From: Blautia pseudococcoides | GTDB taxonomy: Bacteria; Bacillota; Clostridia; Lachnospirales; Lachnospiraceae | Length of the DNA stretch: 64,000 nucleotides | Reading direction: 5' to 3' | NCBI RefSeq assembly: GCF_001689125.2 | Contig: NZ_CP015405.2 | Location: forward strand, 3,203,001-3,267,000 | Shown here: positions 8,789-19,230 of the stretch, piece by piece | Layout of the letters: the number at the start of each line of letters is the position of its first letter | Numbering within the stretch: position 1 is the first letter of the stretch | Position numbers and translations under genes: made by a program | The notes under the pieces: model-generated | Databases searched by the model: none | Seen by the model: only the letters and a program-made list of their open reading frames with translations | Told to the model about the DNA's origin: nothing

Positions 8789-9783
8789 ATTTCCCCATTC
8801 TCCTTCTGTCTGTCCATCTTCTCTGCCACTTCCACCATGTGCATCCAGGACCCCTGGTCAATCTCATATTCCATGGGAATGATCCTGCACTTACTCTTTC
8901 TGGCCCTGGCTACAACCTGCAGCGTCCACGCGCTTGCATATTCTATGTAGTCGGGCGGAATGATCAGGGGCAAGCCCTGACGGCAGTATTTGTCAATAGC
9001 TTCATTCATCTCTTCCTCGCCGGAACAAATCTGCTGGTTGGTTTTTCCCAGAAAATGCAGGGTTCTCTGAACGTTCTTTAAAAATGCAGCACTTCTGTAC
9101 AAGATACATATGGGTTCTCCCTCCGGTATGGTAGCCAGACGTGCTATGGTTTCCCTGCTCTCCACCAGCGCGAAGGTTTCCGTGGGAATCCTGATGGCAT
9201 CCGCATACCCTATAAATTCCTGGTAGTGGCTCTGGGAGATAAAAGCCAGGTTACATCTGGAACTGATCACTCTGTTTCCGGAAAGCAGGTCCTCCAGCAC
9301 ATACGTCTCCACCGACAGATTGGGAATGGACTCCACCACCGGGGCGATGGAGTGCAGGGTTTCGATATTACATTCCACCAATGCCGCGCAGATCTTCTGT
9401 TTTTCCTGAAAACGGCTGACCAGTTTCTGCTGTGCCAGAAGAAACAGTTTATTCATGGGAATACCGCTCTCCATCACTTTTGAAAACATCTCCTCCACAA
9501 TAGCGGCAGGATTTTCCGCCTGTCCCTGCCCATGCTTCTGCAGCCTTTCCTGTACATAAGCGCCTCCGCCCCGAACCTTCTGCACAACCCCCCTGTCCTG
9601 CAGCCAGGTGTACGCCTTTTTCACCGTGCCCACCGATAATCCGGTCTCCTCTGCCATTCTGACTTCCGAGAGAAGCCGTTCACCCGCAGCCAGGATCCCC
9701 TCTTCCACCTGCTGTTCTACCTGCCTGGCAAGCTGAAGATACAGCGGTACGGCACTATTTTTATCTATCTCTATCTTCTCCAT
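8785..9783 (-). CDS. GntR-family transcriptional regulator (first of a tandem pair)
   Basis: A 332-residue GntR regulator. The winged helix-turn-helix spans residues about 10-75 (AVPLYLQLARQVEQQVEEGI; MAEETGLSVGTVKKAYTWL; VVQKVRGGGAYVQERL). The C-terminal domain (CAALVECNIETLHSIAPVVE ... ETIARLATIPEGEPICILYR ... ITAL-type pattern near QGLPLIIPPDYIEYA) follows the same order as the downstream paralog, including a conserved ending GSWMHMVE versus GSLFHLRG. No known effector domain is recognised. The ribosome-binding site is weak (AAGGTTG). The gene is divergent from the ABC/MarR unit at 9.9 kb and shares a 139-base intergenic region with it. Confidence 0.85.
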   Translation of the reverse strand: MEKIEIDKNSAVPLYLQLARQVEQQVEEGILAAGERLLSEVRMAEETGLSVGTVKKAYTWLQDRGVVQKVRGGGAYVQERLQKHGQGQAENPAAIVEEMFSKVMESGIPMNKLFLLAQQKLVSRFQEKQKICAALVECNIETLHSIAPVVESIPNLSVETYVLEDLLSGNRVISSRCNLAFISQSHYQEFIGYADAIRIPTETFALVESRETIARLATIPEGEPICILYRSAAFLKNVQRTLHFLGKTNQQICSGEEEMNEAIDKYCRQGLPLIIPPDYIEYASAWTLQVVARARKSKCRIIPMEYEIDQGSWMHMVEVAEKMDRQKENGEI

Positions 9784-9857
9784 TTCAACAACCTTAAACT
9801 TCCTTTTATCTGTAATAAATTTATTGTATCATATCCTGCCAAGTAAAAAAAGAGTTC

Positions 9858-9887
9858 TTGACATTATCATAGTGCGGAGCATACAAT
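9858..9887 (+). promoter_or_regulatory. Promoter of the ABC remnant / MarR unit
   Basis: Perfect -35 TTGACA (9858-9863) and -10 TACAAT (9882-9887) with an 18-base spacer, 36 bases before the first start codon. Confidence 0.75.
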
Positions 9888-9907
9888 TGTTGTATATACA
9901 ATAATTG
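9884..9907 (+). promoter_or_regulatory. Palindromic operator, probably for the MarR regulator
   Basis: A 24-base palindrome with an uninterrupted core TTGTATATACAA and outer arms CAATT / AATTG, with a single mismatched pair. It overlaps the -10 box and the likely transcription start. TTG-N6-CAA cores of this kind are typical MarR/OhrR operators. An intact marR-like gene lies at the end of the same transcription unit, so autoregulation is likely. Confidence 0.7.
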
Positions 9908-9922
9908 GAGGTGCAATAAATA

Positions 9923-10413
9923 ATGCTGAGACGCTTGTTTTCCTATATGCATCAGTACAAGAAGTTCGCAGTCCTTGCTGTTTTCTGTGTTGCCGCGGAA
10001 TCTGTTTTTGAATTGATCGTTCCCTCTGCGTGGACGAATTTGTGGAACGCCTTTCGGACGGATTTGAAACAGAGATGGGGCAGGGAGGCGTGAATGTTTC
10101 CGGAGGGCAGAAACAGCGGATCTGCATAGCCCGGGCATTGCTGAAAAAGCCCAGGGTACTGATCCTGGATGATTCAACCAGCGCAGTGGACACTGCCACG
10201 GAAGGGATCATCCGGCAGCGGATGCAGGAATTCCTTCCTGATATGACCAGGATCATCATTGCCCAGAGAATATCTTCCGTAAAACATGCAGACCAGATCA
10301 TCATTCTGGATGACGGCCGTATCCGTGATATAGGAACTCACCGTGACCTTCTGCAGCGCAGTGAGATTTACAGACAGATATACGAATCCCAAAAGGAAGG
10401 AGCTGATCTGTAA
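9923..10413 (+). pseudogene. ABC half-transporter 1 with internal deletion
   Basis: The first 33 codons (MLRRLFSYMHQYKKFAVLAV) are the start of an ABC exporter membrane domain. At about 10016-10034 the reading jumps, in another frame, to the C-terminal part of a nucleotide-binding domain: DEFVERLSDGFETEMGQGG, signature NVSGGQKQR, Walker B VLILDDSTSAVD and the H-loop IIAQRISSV, ending at 10413. The rest of the membrane domain and the Walker A/Q-loop part are absent. A normal half-transporter is about 580 codons; about 160 remain. Reading the initial frame through gives a stop at 10091-10093. The GGAGG-like ribosome-binding site and promoter are intact. It cannot make a working transporter. Confidence 0.85.
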
Positions 10414-11247
10414 TGGCAAAATTTGTAGGATATAAAAGACCAAAAAACACCAGGAAGACATTGCTGAACCTCTTTCATTATCTGGGGATGCATAAATGGC
10501 TGTTTGTCCTGGTGGCCCTCCTGGTACTTATAAGCACCTGTTATATTCGGATATGGCCAGGAAAAAATAATTTTAAACAATATCTCCCTGTACGCAAAAC
10601 CGGGACAGAAAATTGCCTTTGTGGGCTCCATCGGCGCAGGTAAAACAACTATCATCAACCTTATCAACCGTTTCTATGAGATCCGGTCAGGAGTGGTCAC
10701 CTACGACGGCATTGATATCAAGAGAATCAGAAAGGATGACTTAAGACGTTCCCTTTCAATGGTCATCCAGGATACCCATTTATTCACAGGAACCATTGCG
10801 GAGAACATCCGGTACGGGAAACTGGACGCAGACAACAGGGAAATCCGGGAAGCGGCTGTGATCGCCAACGCAGATTCTTTCATCAGGCGGCTCCCTGAGG
10901 GATATGACACTATGCTTTACGGTGACGGGAGCAACTTATCCCAGGGACAGCGGCAGCTTCTGGCTATTGCAAGGGCCGCCATCGCTAAGCCTCCGGTATT
11001 AATCCTGGATGAGGCTACCAGTTCCATTGATACCCGGACAGAACGGCTTATAGAAAGAGGAATGGACGCGATCATGGAGGGCAGGACCGTATTTGTCATC
11101 GCGCACAGGTTGTCCACCGTGCGCAATGCCAAGGCCATCCTGGTACTGGAAAAAGGTGAAATCATTGAGAGGGGCAGCCACGATGAACTGCTTGAGCAAA
11201 AGGGGCGCTATTATCAACTGTATACAGGACAATTTGAATTGGAGTGA
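10413..11247 (+). pseudogene. ABC half-transporter 2 with internal deletion
   Basis: Starts as a normal second subunit of a heterodimeric ABC exporter (MAKFVGYKRP, then LLNLFHYLGMHKWLFVLVAL). It loses its membrane domain at about 10540-10570, where the frame also changes. The C-terminal nucleotide-binding domain is complete from about 10570: AFVGSIGAGKTTI (Walker A), the LSQGQRQLLAIARA signature, VLILDEATSSIDTRT (Walker B) and VIAHRLSTV. A separate ORF from 10621 could still yield a soluble NBD-like polypeptide of about 208 residues, but no good ribosome-binding site is evident. Start and stop overlap with the neighbours (shared base at 10413; marR start at 11244) show the original tight operon. 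Confidence 0.85.
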
Positions 11248-11681
11248 TGGAAATGGAAAAAAGTAAAATCAGGGAAATACTGCACAGTATGGACATAGAA
11301 CGCAGAAAAATAGTAAGGCCAAAATTCCAGGAGCTGGGCCTCACTGTGGGCGAAGGGCAGGCCAAGATCCTGAAATGCCTCCTGGAGCAGGGAAGCATGA
11401 CACAGCGCGAGCTCGCGGACAGGTGTCTGCTGGATGTGACAACCATGTCCAGAACCCTGGACAAATTACAGGGGGCTGGATATCTGTTAAGAACAGTCAA
11501 CCCCTCCTGCAGAAGATCCTTCCTGATCTGTATTACGGAAAAAGGAAAAGAAAAGGCTGCCAGTGTGCAAAAAATATTTTCGGATCTGGATGAACAGATA
11601 TGGCAGGGCATATCAGAAGATGAAATGGAAGTGCTGTATCATACTCTGCAGAAAATCACGAAAAATTTAAAAAATGATTGA
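11244..11681 (+). CDS. MarR-family transcriptional regulator
   Basis: Intact 145-residue winged helix-turn-helix regulator. The recognition region QGSMTQRELADRCLLDVTTMSRTLDKLQGAGYLLR (split here only for description) spans about residues 50-85 and is followed by a beta-wing with RRSFLICITEKGKEKAA and a C-terminal dimerisation helix. MarR proteins usually repress an adjacent exporter and are released by a ligand. Its start overlaps the end of the degraded second ABC gene. The probable M3 start (ATGGAAAAAAG) is close to the annotated ATG. It remains intact although both regulated exporter genes are broken, so it may be newly orphaned or control other loci. Confidence 0.88.
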   Translation: MMEMEKSKIREILHSMDIERRKIVRPKFQELGLTVGEGQAKILKCLLEQGSMTQRELADRCLLDVTTMSRTLDKLQGAGYLLRTVNPSCRRSFLICITEKGKEKAASVQKIFSDLDEQIWQGISEDEMEVLYHTLQKITKNLKND

Positions 11682-11711
11682 AGCGTTCAAAAGTCATAGC
11701 ATATTTACCAC

Positions 11712-11754
11712 AAAAACAAGGCGCCGTGGAAGTTCTCCACAGCGCCTTGTTTTT
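11712..11754 (-). terminator. Terminator of the heat-shock operon
   Basis: Strong near-perfect hairpin with AAAACAAGGCGC / GCGCCTTGTTTT arms. The T-rich side covers the dnaJ stop codon. The symmetric A/T flanks would also let it stop the plus-strand marR transcript ending at 11681. Confidence 0.85.
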
Positions 11755-12922
11755 ATGAATCCTCAAACGTCTCTTTCAGTTTGTCCATAAATCCTTTTTT
11801 CTTTTTCTCTGTGCTGCCGGACGGACGGTTGCCGCAGGCCTCATCGAATTTTCTGAGCGCTTCCTTGGCATCCTCATTCAGCTTGGTCGGTACCTGAACC
11901 ACCAGTGTCACATAGTGGTCGCCGCGCACGCTCTTATTTCTCAGAGAAGGCACACCTTTGCCTTTCAGACGCACCTTAGTGTCCGTCTGGGTTCCGGGCT
12001 TCACGTCATACATCACGTCCCCGTCCACTGTGCTGATGCGCACCTCGCCTCCCAGAGCTGCCTGGGCAAATGTAATGGGAGCTGTAGAAAATATGTTCAT
12101 ATCCTGTCTCTGGAAAATCGGATGGCGGGCTACCACAACTTCCACCAGCAGATCTCCTCTTGGTCCGCCATTGGTACCCGGTTCGCCTTTATCCCTGATA
12201 CGGATACTCTGTCCGTTGTCAATGCCTGCGGGTACTGATACCTGGATCTTCTTTCTCTGGTTCACATATCCGGTTCCGCGGCAGTCCGGGCATTTGTCCT
12301 TGATCACCTTACCGGTTCCGTGGCACTCCGGACAGGTCTGTACATTTCTCACCATACCAAACATGGACTGCTGGGTGTATACCACCTGGCCTTCCCCATG
12401 ACATTTCGGACAGGTTTCCGGGGAAGTTCCCGGCTTTGCGCCTGTTCCGTGACATGTATTACAGTTTTCCTTCAGGTTCAGATCCAGCTCTTTTTCACAG
12501 CCGAACACTGCTTCCTCAAAAGTAATGCGCACAGATGCCCTCACATTGGCACCTTTCATAGGACCGTTGTTGGCCCTTCTTCTTCCGCCGCCGCCGAATA
12601 AATCGCCGAAAATATCGCCGAAAATATCACCCATATCGGCACCGTCAAATCCGCCGAAGCCTCCAAAGCCTCCTGCTCCGCCGGCACCGCCGTTTTCAAA
12701 GGCCGCATGGCCGAACTGGTCATACTGTCTTCTCTTATCCGGGTCACTCAAAACGCCGTAGGCTTCTGTAGCCTCCTTGAATTTTTTCTCCGCTTCTTTG
12801 TCTCCGGGGTTTACATCAGGATGGTACTTCTTTGCCAGCTTACGGTATGCGCTTTTGATCGTGGCGTCGTCAGCGCCTTTGTCCACGCCTAAGACTTCAT
12901 AGTAATCTCTTTTATCTGCCAT
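11753..12922 (-). CDS. dnaJ: Chaperone protein DnaJ
   Basis: Hsp40 co-chaperone that delivers substrates to DnaK and stimulates its ATPase. The 389 residues show the J domain at 1-70 with the essential HPD in [12 protein letters not shown] and a glycine/phenylalanine-rich linker. Four zinc-binding repeats follow at about 145-210 ([32 protein letters not shown]), then the C-terminal substrate-binding barrels. Last gene of the hrcA-grpE-dnaK-dnaJ operon, 86 bases after dnaK. Its stop codon lies within the operon terminator. Confidence 0.98.
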   Translation of the reverse strand: MADKRDYYEVLGVDKGADDATIKSAYRKLAKKYHPDVNPGDKEAEKKFKEATEAYGVLSDPDKRRQYDQFGHAAFENGGAGGAGGFGGFGGFDGADMGDIFGDIFGDLFGGGGRRRANNGPMKGANVRASVRITFEEAVFGCEKELDLNLKENCNTCHGTGAKPGTSPETCPKCHGEGQVVYTQQSMFGMVRNVQTCPECHGTGKVIKDKCPDCRGTGYVNQRKKIQVSVPAGIDNGQSIRIRDKGEPGTNGGPRGDLLVEVVVARHPIFQRQDMNIFSTAPITFAQAALGGEVRISTVDGDVMYDVKPGTQTDTKVRLKGKGVPSLRNKSVRGDHYVTLVVQVPTKLNEDAKEALRKFDEACGNRPSGSTEKKKKGFMDKLKETFEDS

Positions 12923-13008
12923 TGGTCTTATCCCTTTCTAAACATACAGTCAGGCATGGAGTGCTGTAACACCCCATGCCATCCAAGTCATTTACTGACA
13001 AAGCTATT

Positions 13009-14904
<1,896 letters not shown>

Positions 14905-15032
14905 TTAAAATCAATTACTTTTTCTGTTCACAGCGGTTTTGCGCTCCGCCAAAGCGTCTCATCTATAAGATAAAATCCAACGGACTGTTCCGCCGGAGAA
15001 TTTGAGTTGCGCCATAGGCGCATCTTCTAAAA

Positions 15033-15707
15033 CTAATTGGCAACCTTTACCATGCTGTGTCTCACTACGTGGTCTTTGTAAAGATAGCCTTTCTGGAATT
15101 CTTCAACTACCTCATTCTCCCCGGCTTCTTCATCCTCCACATGCATGACTGCATTGTGGTAATCCGGATTGAATTCCTGTCCTACTGCTTCAATGGGCTT
15201 TACGCCGATTTCTTCAAAGACGGTCATCATCTGCTTGTAAATCTTTGTCATGCCGTCAGCAAAGGGACTTTCTTTTTCATTCTCCGGAACTGCTGCCAGA
15301 CCTCTTTCAAAGTTGTCAACCACCGGAAGGATCTTTTCAATCACTTCACGCGCACCAATCTCATACATGGATGCTTTTTCCTTCTCCGTGCGCTTTCTGA
15401 AGTTGTCGAACTCTGCCATCTGGCGTTTCACCATATCGGTGAGTTCTTCTATCTTTTCATCTTTTTTATCTTTTTTCTTTTTACCAAACAGGCCTTTTTT
15501 CTCTGTTGACTTTCCTTTTCCCTGGTCAGCCTGCCCGTCTGTCTGCTCTTCTGTTTCCTCCGCAGACTGGTCAGCAGCCTCACCGGCCTCTTCACAGGTG
15601 GCCTCCTCTGCCAGAGCCTTGTCGTCTTCCTCTAATATTTCTTCTGCTTTCTCTTCAGAAGCCGCATCCGGCTGCATCTCTTCATATAATTCCTTTTCTT
15701 CTGACAC
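15033..15707 (-). CDS. grpE: Nucleotide exchange factor GrpE
   Basis: Releases ADP from DnaK. The 224-residue protein begins with a long acidic, low-complexity tail (residues 1-60), then a lysine-rich stretch. It then shows the coiled-coil and beta domain typical of GrpE: MAEFDNFRKRTEKEKASMYE, VLPVVDNFERGL-like segment, FNPDYHNAVMHVED, and YLYKDHVVRHSMVKVAN at the C-terminus. The start codon appears to be GTG at 15707, with a modest AGGCGG site before it. It is 17 bases after hrcA. Confidence 0.97.
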   Translation of the reverse strand: MSEEKELYEEMQPDAASEEKAEEILEEDDKALAEEATCEEAGEAADQSAEETEEQTDGQADQGKGKSTEKKGLFGKKKKDKKDEKIEELTDMVKRQMAEFDNFRKRTEKEKASMYEIGAREVIEKILPVVDNFERGLAAVPENEKESPFADGMTKIYKQMMTVFEEIGVKPIEAVGQEFNPDYHNAVMHVEDEEAGENEVVEEFQKGYLYKDHVVRHSMVKVAN

Positions 15708-15724
15708 GAATCCGTACCGCCTTT

Positions 15725-16762
15725 CTAGGTTTTCTTAAATATATTGTCCAACTGCGTCTTCAGCGTTTTTAAATTATCCACTACGTTCTCGTAATCCATA
15801 CGCTTGGGGCCGATAATACCGATGGTGCCCTGCATCCCGCCTCCTAAATCGTATGTGGCTGTCACAACGCTGCAGTCTTTCATAGTCTTTACAGGGGTTT
15901 CATTTCCAATGTATACCTGAATGCCGGTATTTTCTTCGGAATTCATAGTATCTTTTACCAAATCTACCAGCTCCTGCTTTTCCTCAAAGGCGGAAATCAG
16001 TTCACTGGCCTTTGAGGTGTCCGCCAGCTCCGGATACTTGAAAATATTCGTGGTGCCGCTGGTATAAATCTCCACCTCATCATCATCCACCGCAATGGCA
16101 TTGGCCACCGCGTCAATGACACTTCCCACAACAGCGCTGTGGATACCTGCCTGTTCTTTCATCTTGGTGATCATGCCCAGGTTGATCTCCTCAATGGTGA
16201 GACCATTTAACTGGGTATTGAGAAGCAGGTTCAGCTTCAATATTGTGTCATCATCCATAGGCTCCTGAAGGGTTATCATATGATTCTTAACAATATTTCC
16301 TTCAATCACCAAAACTGCCAGCAGCTGCATCTCAGCAACCCTGGAAAGCTGAATGAATTTTAATTTGTTTGTATGATAGGTCGGGCCTGTGATCATGGTT
16401 GCGTAGTTGGTGTTGGATGCCAGAACCTTCACCACCTGTTTGAGCACCTTTTCCATTTTATCGGTCCGCTCGATCATCATTTCCTTGATCTCCGAAACTT
16501 CCTCTTCCTTCTCACGCATCAGCTCATCCACATAGAGACGATAGCCTGTGTCTGAGGGAATCCGTCCTGCTGAAGTGTGGGGCTGTACAATATACCCCAG
16601 TTCCTCCAGGTCTGACATCTCGTTCCGGATGGTCGCAGAGCTGAGATTCAGGTCAGTGTATTTTGAAATCGTTCTCGAACCAACCGGTTCGCCGGTCTCC
16701 AGATACGTACGGATAATGGCTTTTAATATCTTTCGTTTCCGCTCATCCAGTTCACTGTCCAT
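15725..16762 (-). CDS. hrcA: Heat-inducible transcription repressor HrcA
   Basis: Repressor of class I heat-shock genes that binds CIRCE and is assisted by GroEL. I place the start at ATG 16762 (MDSELDERKRKILKAIIRTY), preceded by AGGAGATAATA, giving 345 residues, the family's normal length. A longer frame back to 16834 would start inside the CIRCE element and is not credible. The N-terminal winged helix (PVGSRTISKYTDLNLSSATI) is followed by the YIVQPHTSAGRIPSDTGYR motif typical of HrcA. First gene of the four-gene operon, directly behind CIRCE and a consensus promoter. Confidence 0.97.
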   Translation of the reverse strand: MDSELDERKRKILKAIIRTYLETGEPVGSRTISKYTDLNLSSATIRNEMSDLEELGYIVQPHTSAGRIPSDTGYRLYVDELMREKEEEVSEIKEMMIERTDKMEKVLKQVVKVLASNTNYATMITGPTYHTNKLKFIQLSRVAEMQLLAVLVIEGNIVKNHMITLQEPMDDDTILKLNLLLNTQLNGLTIEEINLGMITKMKEQAGIHSAVVGSVIDAVANAIAVDDDEVEIYTSGTTNIFKYPELADTSKASELISAFEEKQELVDLVKDTMNSEENTGIQVYIGNETPVKTMKDCSVVTATYDLGGGMQGTIGIIGPKRMDYENVVDNLKTLKTQLDNIFKKT

Positions 16763-16817
16763 TATTATCTCCTTTCTGCTTCTGCATTGATAGGGCCGGA
16801 TCTCTTTTCCGGTATTG

Positions 16818-16844
16818 TTAGCACTCGTTTGCATGGAGTGCTAA
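16818..16844 (-). promoter_or_regulatory. CIRCE operator
   Basis: Perfect TTAGCACTC-N9-GAGTGCTAA inverted repeat, the HrcA-binding element, between the promoter and hrcA. Confidence 0.98.
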
Positions 16845-16857
16845 CATCTATGTTCTA

Positions 16858-16886
16858 AAGATAGCACCAGCGTGTTTATTTGTCAA
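16858..16886 (-). promoter_or_regulatory. Promoter of the hrcA-grpE-dnaK-dnaJ operon
   Basis: On the minus strand TTGACA (16881-16886), a 17-base spacer and TATCTT (16858-16863), immediately upstream of CIRCE. Confidence 0.85.
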
Positions 16887-16952
16887 GGGCTTTATGTTTT
16901 TTTTAGAAAGTTTCAGAATCTGCATAATAAATAAAGTACAAACAGCAGACAA

Positions 16953-16996
16953 AAAACAGAGAGACTGTATATACTTAACAGCATTCCCTCTGTTTT
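16953..16996 (-). terminator. Terminator of the small gene at 17.0 kb
   Basis: Arms AAAACAGAG / CTCTGTTTT around a 26-base interior; on the minus strand it ends in six T residues. It lies about 35 bases after the stop of the small gene. Confidence 0.65.
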
Positions 16997-17031
16997 GTCA
17001 TAATATATCAGAAATTTTTGACGGTGGTCAT

Positions 17032-17268
17032 TTATTTAATAGGTACAATGTAGCCATCATCCTCTGTGAGAAGCTGATCACCTTCCGGATAAGATTTTAC
17101 AAACAGCAGACTTTTTTGTTCCGTATATCCTTGCATTTGTTGATCAGGATTCTGGTCATCCAGGTACGGAAATACCTTTCTTCCCTGAGCCGGTCTATTT
17201 TTTCCCAGCAGGTAGAATGGTTTCAGAGATGTCTCCCGCTCCTGCGCTTTTTTTATAAGATCATTCAT
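17032..17268 (-). CDS. Small hypothetical protein
   Basis: A 78-residue product starting MNDLIKKAQERETSLKPFYL, preceded by GAAAGGAACTTCAT. A longer frame to 17313 lacks a better site. The protein is hydrophilic, with no signal peptide, membrane segment or cysteine in the shorter form, and contains GKNRPAQGRKVFPYLDDQN and an acidic stretch LLTEDDGYIVPIK at the end. It has its own downstream hairpin and is flanked by non-coding DNA, so it is probably a monocistronic gene. I do not recognise a family. Confidence 0.55.
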   Translation of the reverse strand: MNDLIKKAQERETSLKPFYLLGKNRPAQGRKVFPYLDDQNPDQQMQGYTEQKSLLFVKSYPEGDQLLTEDDGYIVPIK

Positions 17269-17438
17269 ATGAAGTTCCTTTCTTCCGCACGTACGTTTCC
17301 ACATGTTTTTCATGTTTCTGCTTATTAGTCAGGAAGTTTGCCGGAAATGTTTCAAACTATTTAGATATTTTGTAAAACAGGAGGATTTTCATGATGTGCG
17401 CCCATTCCGCCCGACGGACTTTTCTATATAACAAAACA

Positions 17439-17469
17439 GCCGGCGTACCCTTTGAAACGATGCGCCGGC
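17439..17469 (-). terminator. Terminator of the NhaC-type antiporter
   Basis: Seven-base GC-only arms GCCGGCG / CGCCGGC followed on the minus strand by TGTTTTGTTA, seven bases after the gene's stop codon. Confidence 0.75.
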
Positions 17470-17475
17470 CGTATA

Positions 17476-18987
17476 TTATACTGCTGCCTTTTTATTAAAT
17501 ACTTTATTGATAACAAATACCACGATGACCAGCGCCGCAACGGCAAATCCAAGGGAAGCGGCGCTTTTCGTTGCCCCTGCGATAATAAAGGCAATGAGAG
17601 CGATCACACCGTTCACCAGCGCGTAGGGAAGCTGGGTCCTTACATGTTCAACCAGATCACATTCTGCACCTGTGGAGGACAGAATGGTGGTATCAGAGAT
17701 CGGGGAGCAATGGTCTCCAAACAGGCCGCCGGAGAGAACCGCCCCTACCGCTATGGCAAACGGTATGGAGAATGCCTGGGCCATTGGTATGGCAAGAGGC
17801 ATCATAATTGCGAAGGTTCCCCATGAGCTGCCTGTGGAAAAAGACACAAATGCCCCAAACAGGAAGATGGCTGCAGGAACCAGCGCTGCGGAAAAGCTCA
17901 TGGATTTCAGCACATCCACAATGAACTGTGCTGTACCCAGCTCACTGATCATGCTTCCCAGAGACCAGGCAAGGATCAGGGTGATGGCCACGTCCGTCAT
18001 GCCTTTCATACCGCCCACATATACTTTGAACGTTTCACTGAAGTTCATAACTTTAAAAAGGCATATCATAAGGATCAGTACCAATGCCCCGAAAAAGTAT
18101 CCCATGGTAAGCGCAACCCTGAATTCATTGCCATCCACTTTTTTAAAGGGAAATCCCAATGGCGCCAGAGTAGCAAACAATGTGACGAATACAACTACAA
18201 TAGGAAGAATCACCATAATGGGTTTTGCGTTCTTTTTGGAATATGCTCCGGTATTCTCCTCTTTCTCCACATGTTCGTCAAAGCTGTAATCCGCCTTTTC
18301 TTTTTCAGCCTTTTGTTCTGCTTTTTTCATCTGGAAAAAGTCTATTTTTGTAAAGGCTATGAGCGGAATCATGATGATCGCCAGGATCGCATAGATCTGG
18401 AAGGGAATCGCCCGGACAAATGTAGTATAATCCGATGCTTTTACCCCCAGGTTGTCAAACTCTGACTGGATGAGCCCCATAATGTATACGCCCCAGCCGA
18501 TAAAGGGAATCAAAATAGCCACCGGTGAGGACGTGGAGTCCAGGATCCAGGCCAATTTTTCCCTGGAAATCTTCAGTTTGTCAAACAGAGGCCTAAACAC
18601 AGGCCCTACCAGAAGCGGGGTACCCAAATCCGAAAAGAAGATAATGATGCCCCCGGCCCAGGCGCAGAGCTGTGCTTTCAGCTTTGTGTTCACATAGCGG
18701 TATGCACTCTGCCCAAAAGCCTGTGCCCCTCCTGACTTTTCCATGAGCTTGATAAATCCTCCGATGAACACTACCAAAACGATCACACCTGCATTATAAC
18801 TGTCCGTAAGCTGCACGAATAAATAATCACCAATCATGGATTTCACAGCCAAAAACGGATTACCATGGCTGAAGATCAATACACCGGTAAGCCCTCCGCA
18901 GAAAAGGGAAAGGATCACATTTCGGCTCTTGATCGCCAGGATAACGGCTATGACAGGCGGCAGTAAACTTAAAATACCGTAATTCAT
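17476..18987 (-). CDS. NhaC-family Na+/H+ antiporter-like transporter
   Basis: Membrane protein of 503 residues with about 11-12 hydrophobic helices. Family-like features are the N-terminal LSLLPPVIAVILAIKSRNVI, FSDLGTPLLVGPVFRPLFDK near 120-140, FSTGSSWGTFAIMMPLAIPM near 385, and SGGLFGDHCSPISDTTILSS near 430, the last typical of NhaC/MleN-type antiporters. A long charged cytosolic loop (KKAEQKAEKEKADYSFDEHV) interrupts the helices near 225-250. Members exchange Na+ for H+ or malate/lactate; the exact exchange is not known here. Single gene with its own terminator. Confidence 0.88.
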   Translation of the reverse strand: MNYGILSLLPPVIAVILAIKSRNVILSLFCGGLTGVLIFSHGNPFLAVKSMIGDYLFVQLTDSYNAGVIVLVVFIGGFIKLMEKSGGAQAFGQSAYRYVNTKLKAQLCAWAGGIIIFFSDLGTPLLVGPVFRPLFDKLKISREKLAWILDSTSSPVAILIPFIGWGVYIMGLIQSEFDNLGVKASDYTTFVRAIPFQIYAILAIIMIPLIAFTKIDFFQMKKAEQKAEKEKADYSFDEHVEKEENTGAYSKKNAKPIMVILPIVVVFVTLFATLAPLGFPFKKVDGNEFRVALTMGYFFGALVLILMICLFKVMNFSETFKVYVGGMKGMTDVAITLILAWSLGSMISELGTAQFIVDVLKSMSFSAALVPAAIFLFGAFVSFSTGSSWGTFAIMMPLAIPMAQAFSIPFAIAVGAVLSGGLFGDHCSPISDTTILSSTGAECDLVEHVRTQLPYALVNGVIALIAFIIAGATKSAASLGFAVAALVIVVFVINKVFNKKAAV

Positions 18988-19152
18988 AGGTTTCCTCCCA
19001 ATATTAATATTTTCACATAAGAAAAGGCCTTGGCTGGATATTTTAAAACAGCCGCGGTCCTGTATTCCTGTCCCGCCCAGGGACAGTCCATGAGTAATAT
19101 TACATTATTCTGAATAAATTTACAAGAAATTTATTTTATCTCTGCTCCGCAA

Positions 19153-19212
19153 TGTCTGAAAATTGCTTCCGGCAAACGGTGCGTCACCATTTGCCGGAAT
19201 ATTTTTCAGACA
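19153..19212 (-). terminator. Terminator of uvrB
   Basis: Long hairpin: outer arms TGTCTGAAAAT / ATTTTTCAGACA and inner arms TTCCGGCAAA / TTTGCCGGAA. It is just downstream of the uvrB stop. Confidence 0.75.
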
Positions 19213-19230
19213 CATGCTGGCTTAGACCGA

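Noticed and set aside
10621..11247. A free-standing ABC ATPase gene
   Set aside because: The domain is complete, but there is no good ribosome-binding site at the internal start and it continues the frame of a deleted half-transporter.
16763..16834. Longer hrcA start at 16834
   Set aside because: The start would lie inside CIRCE, which is an operator in the untranslated leader; the ATG at 16762 has a good ribosome-binding site and gives the normal length.
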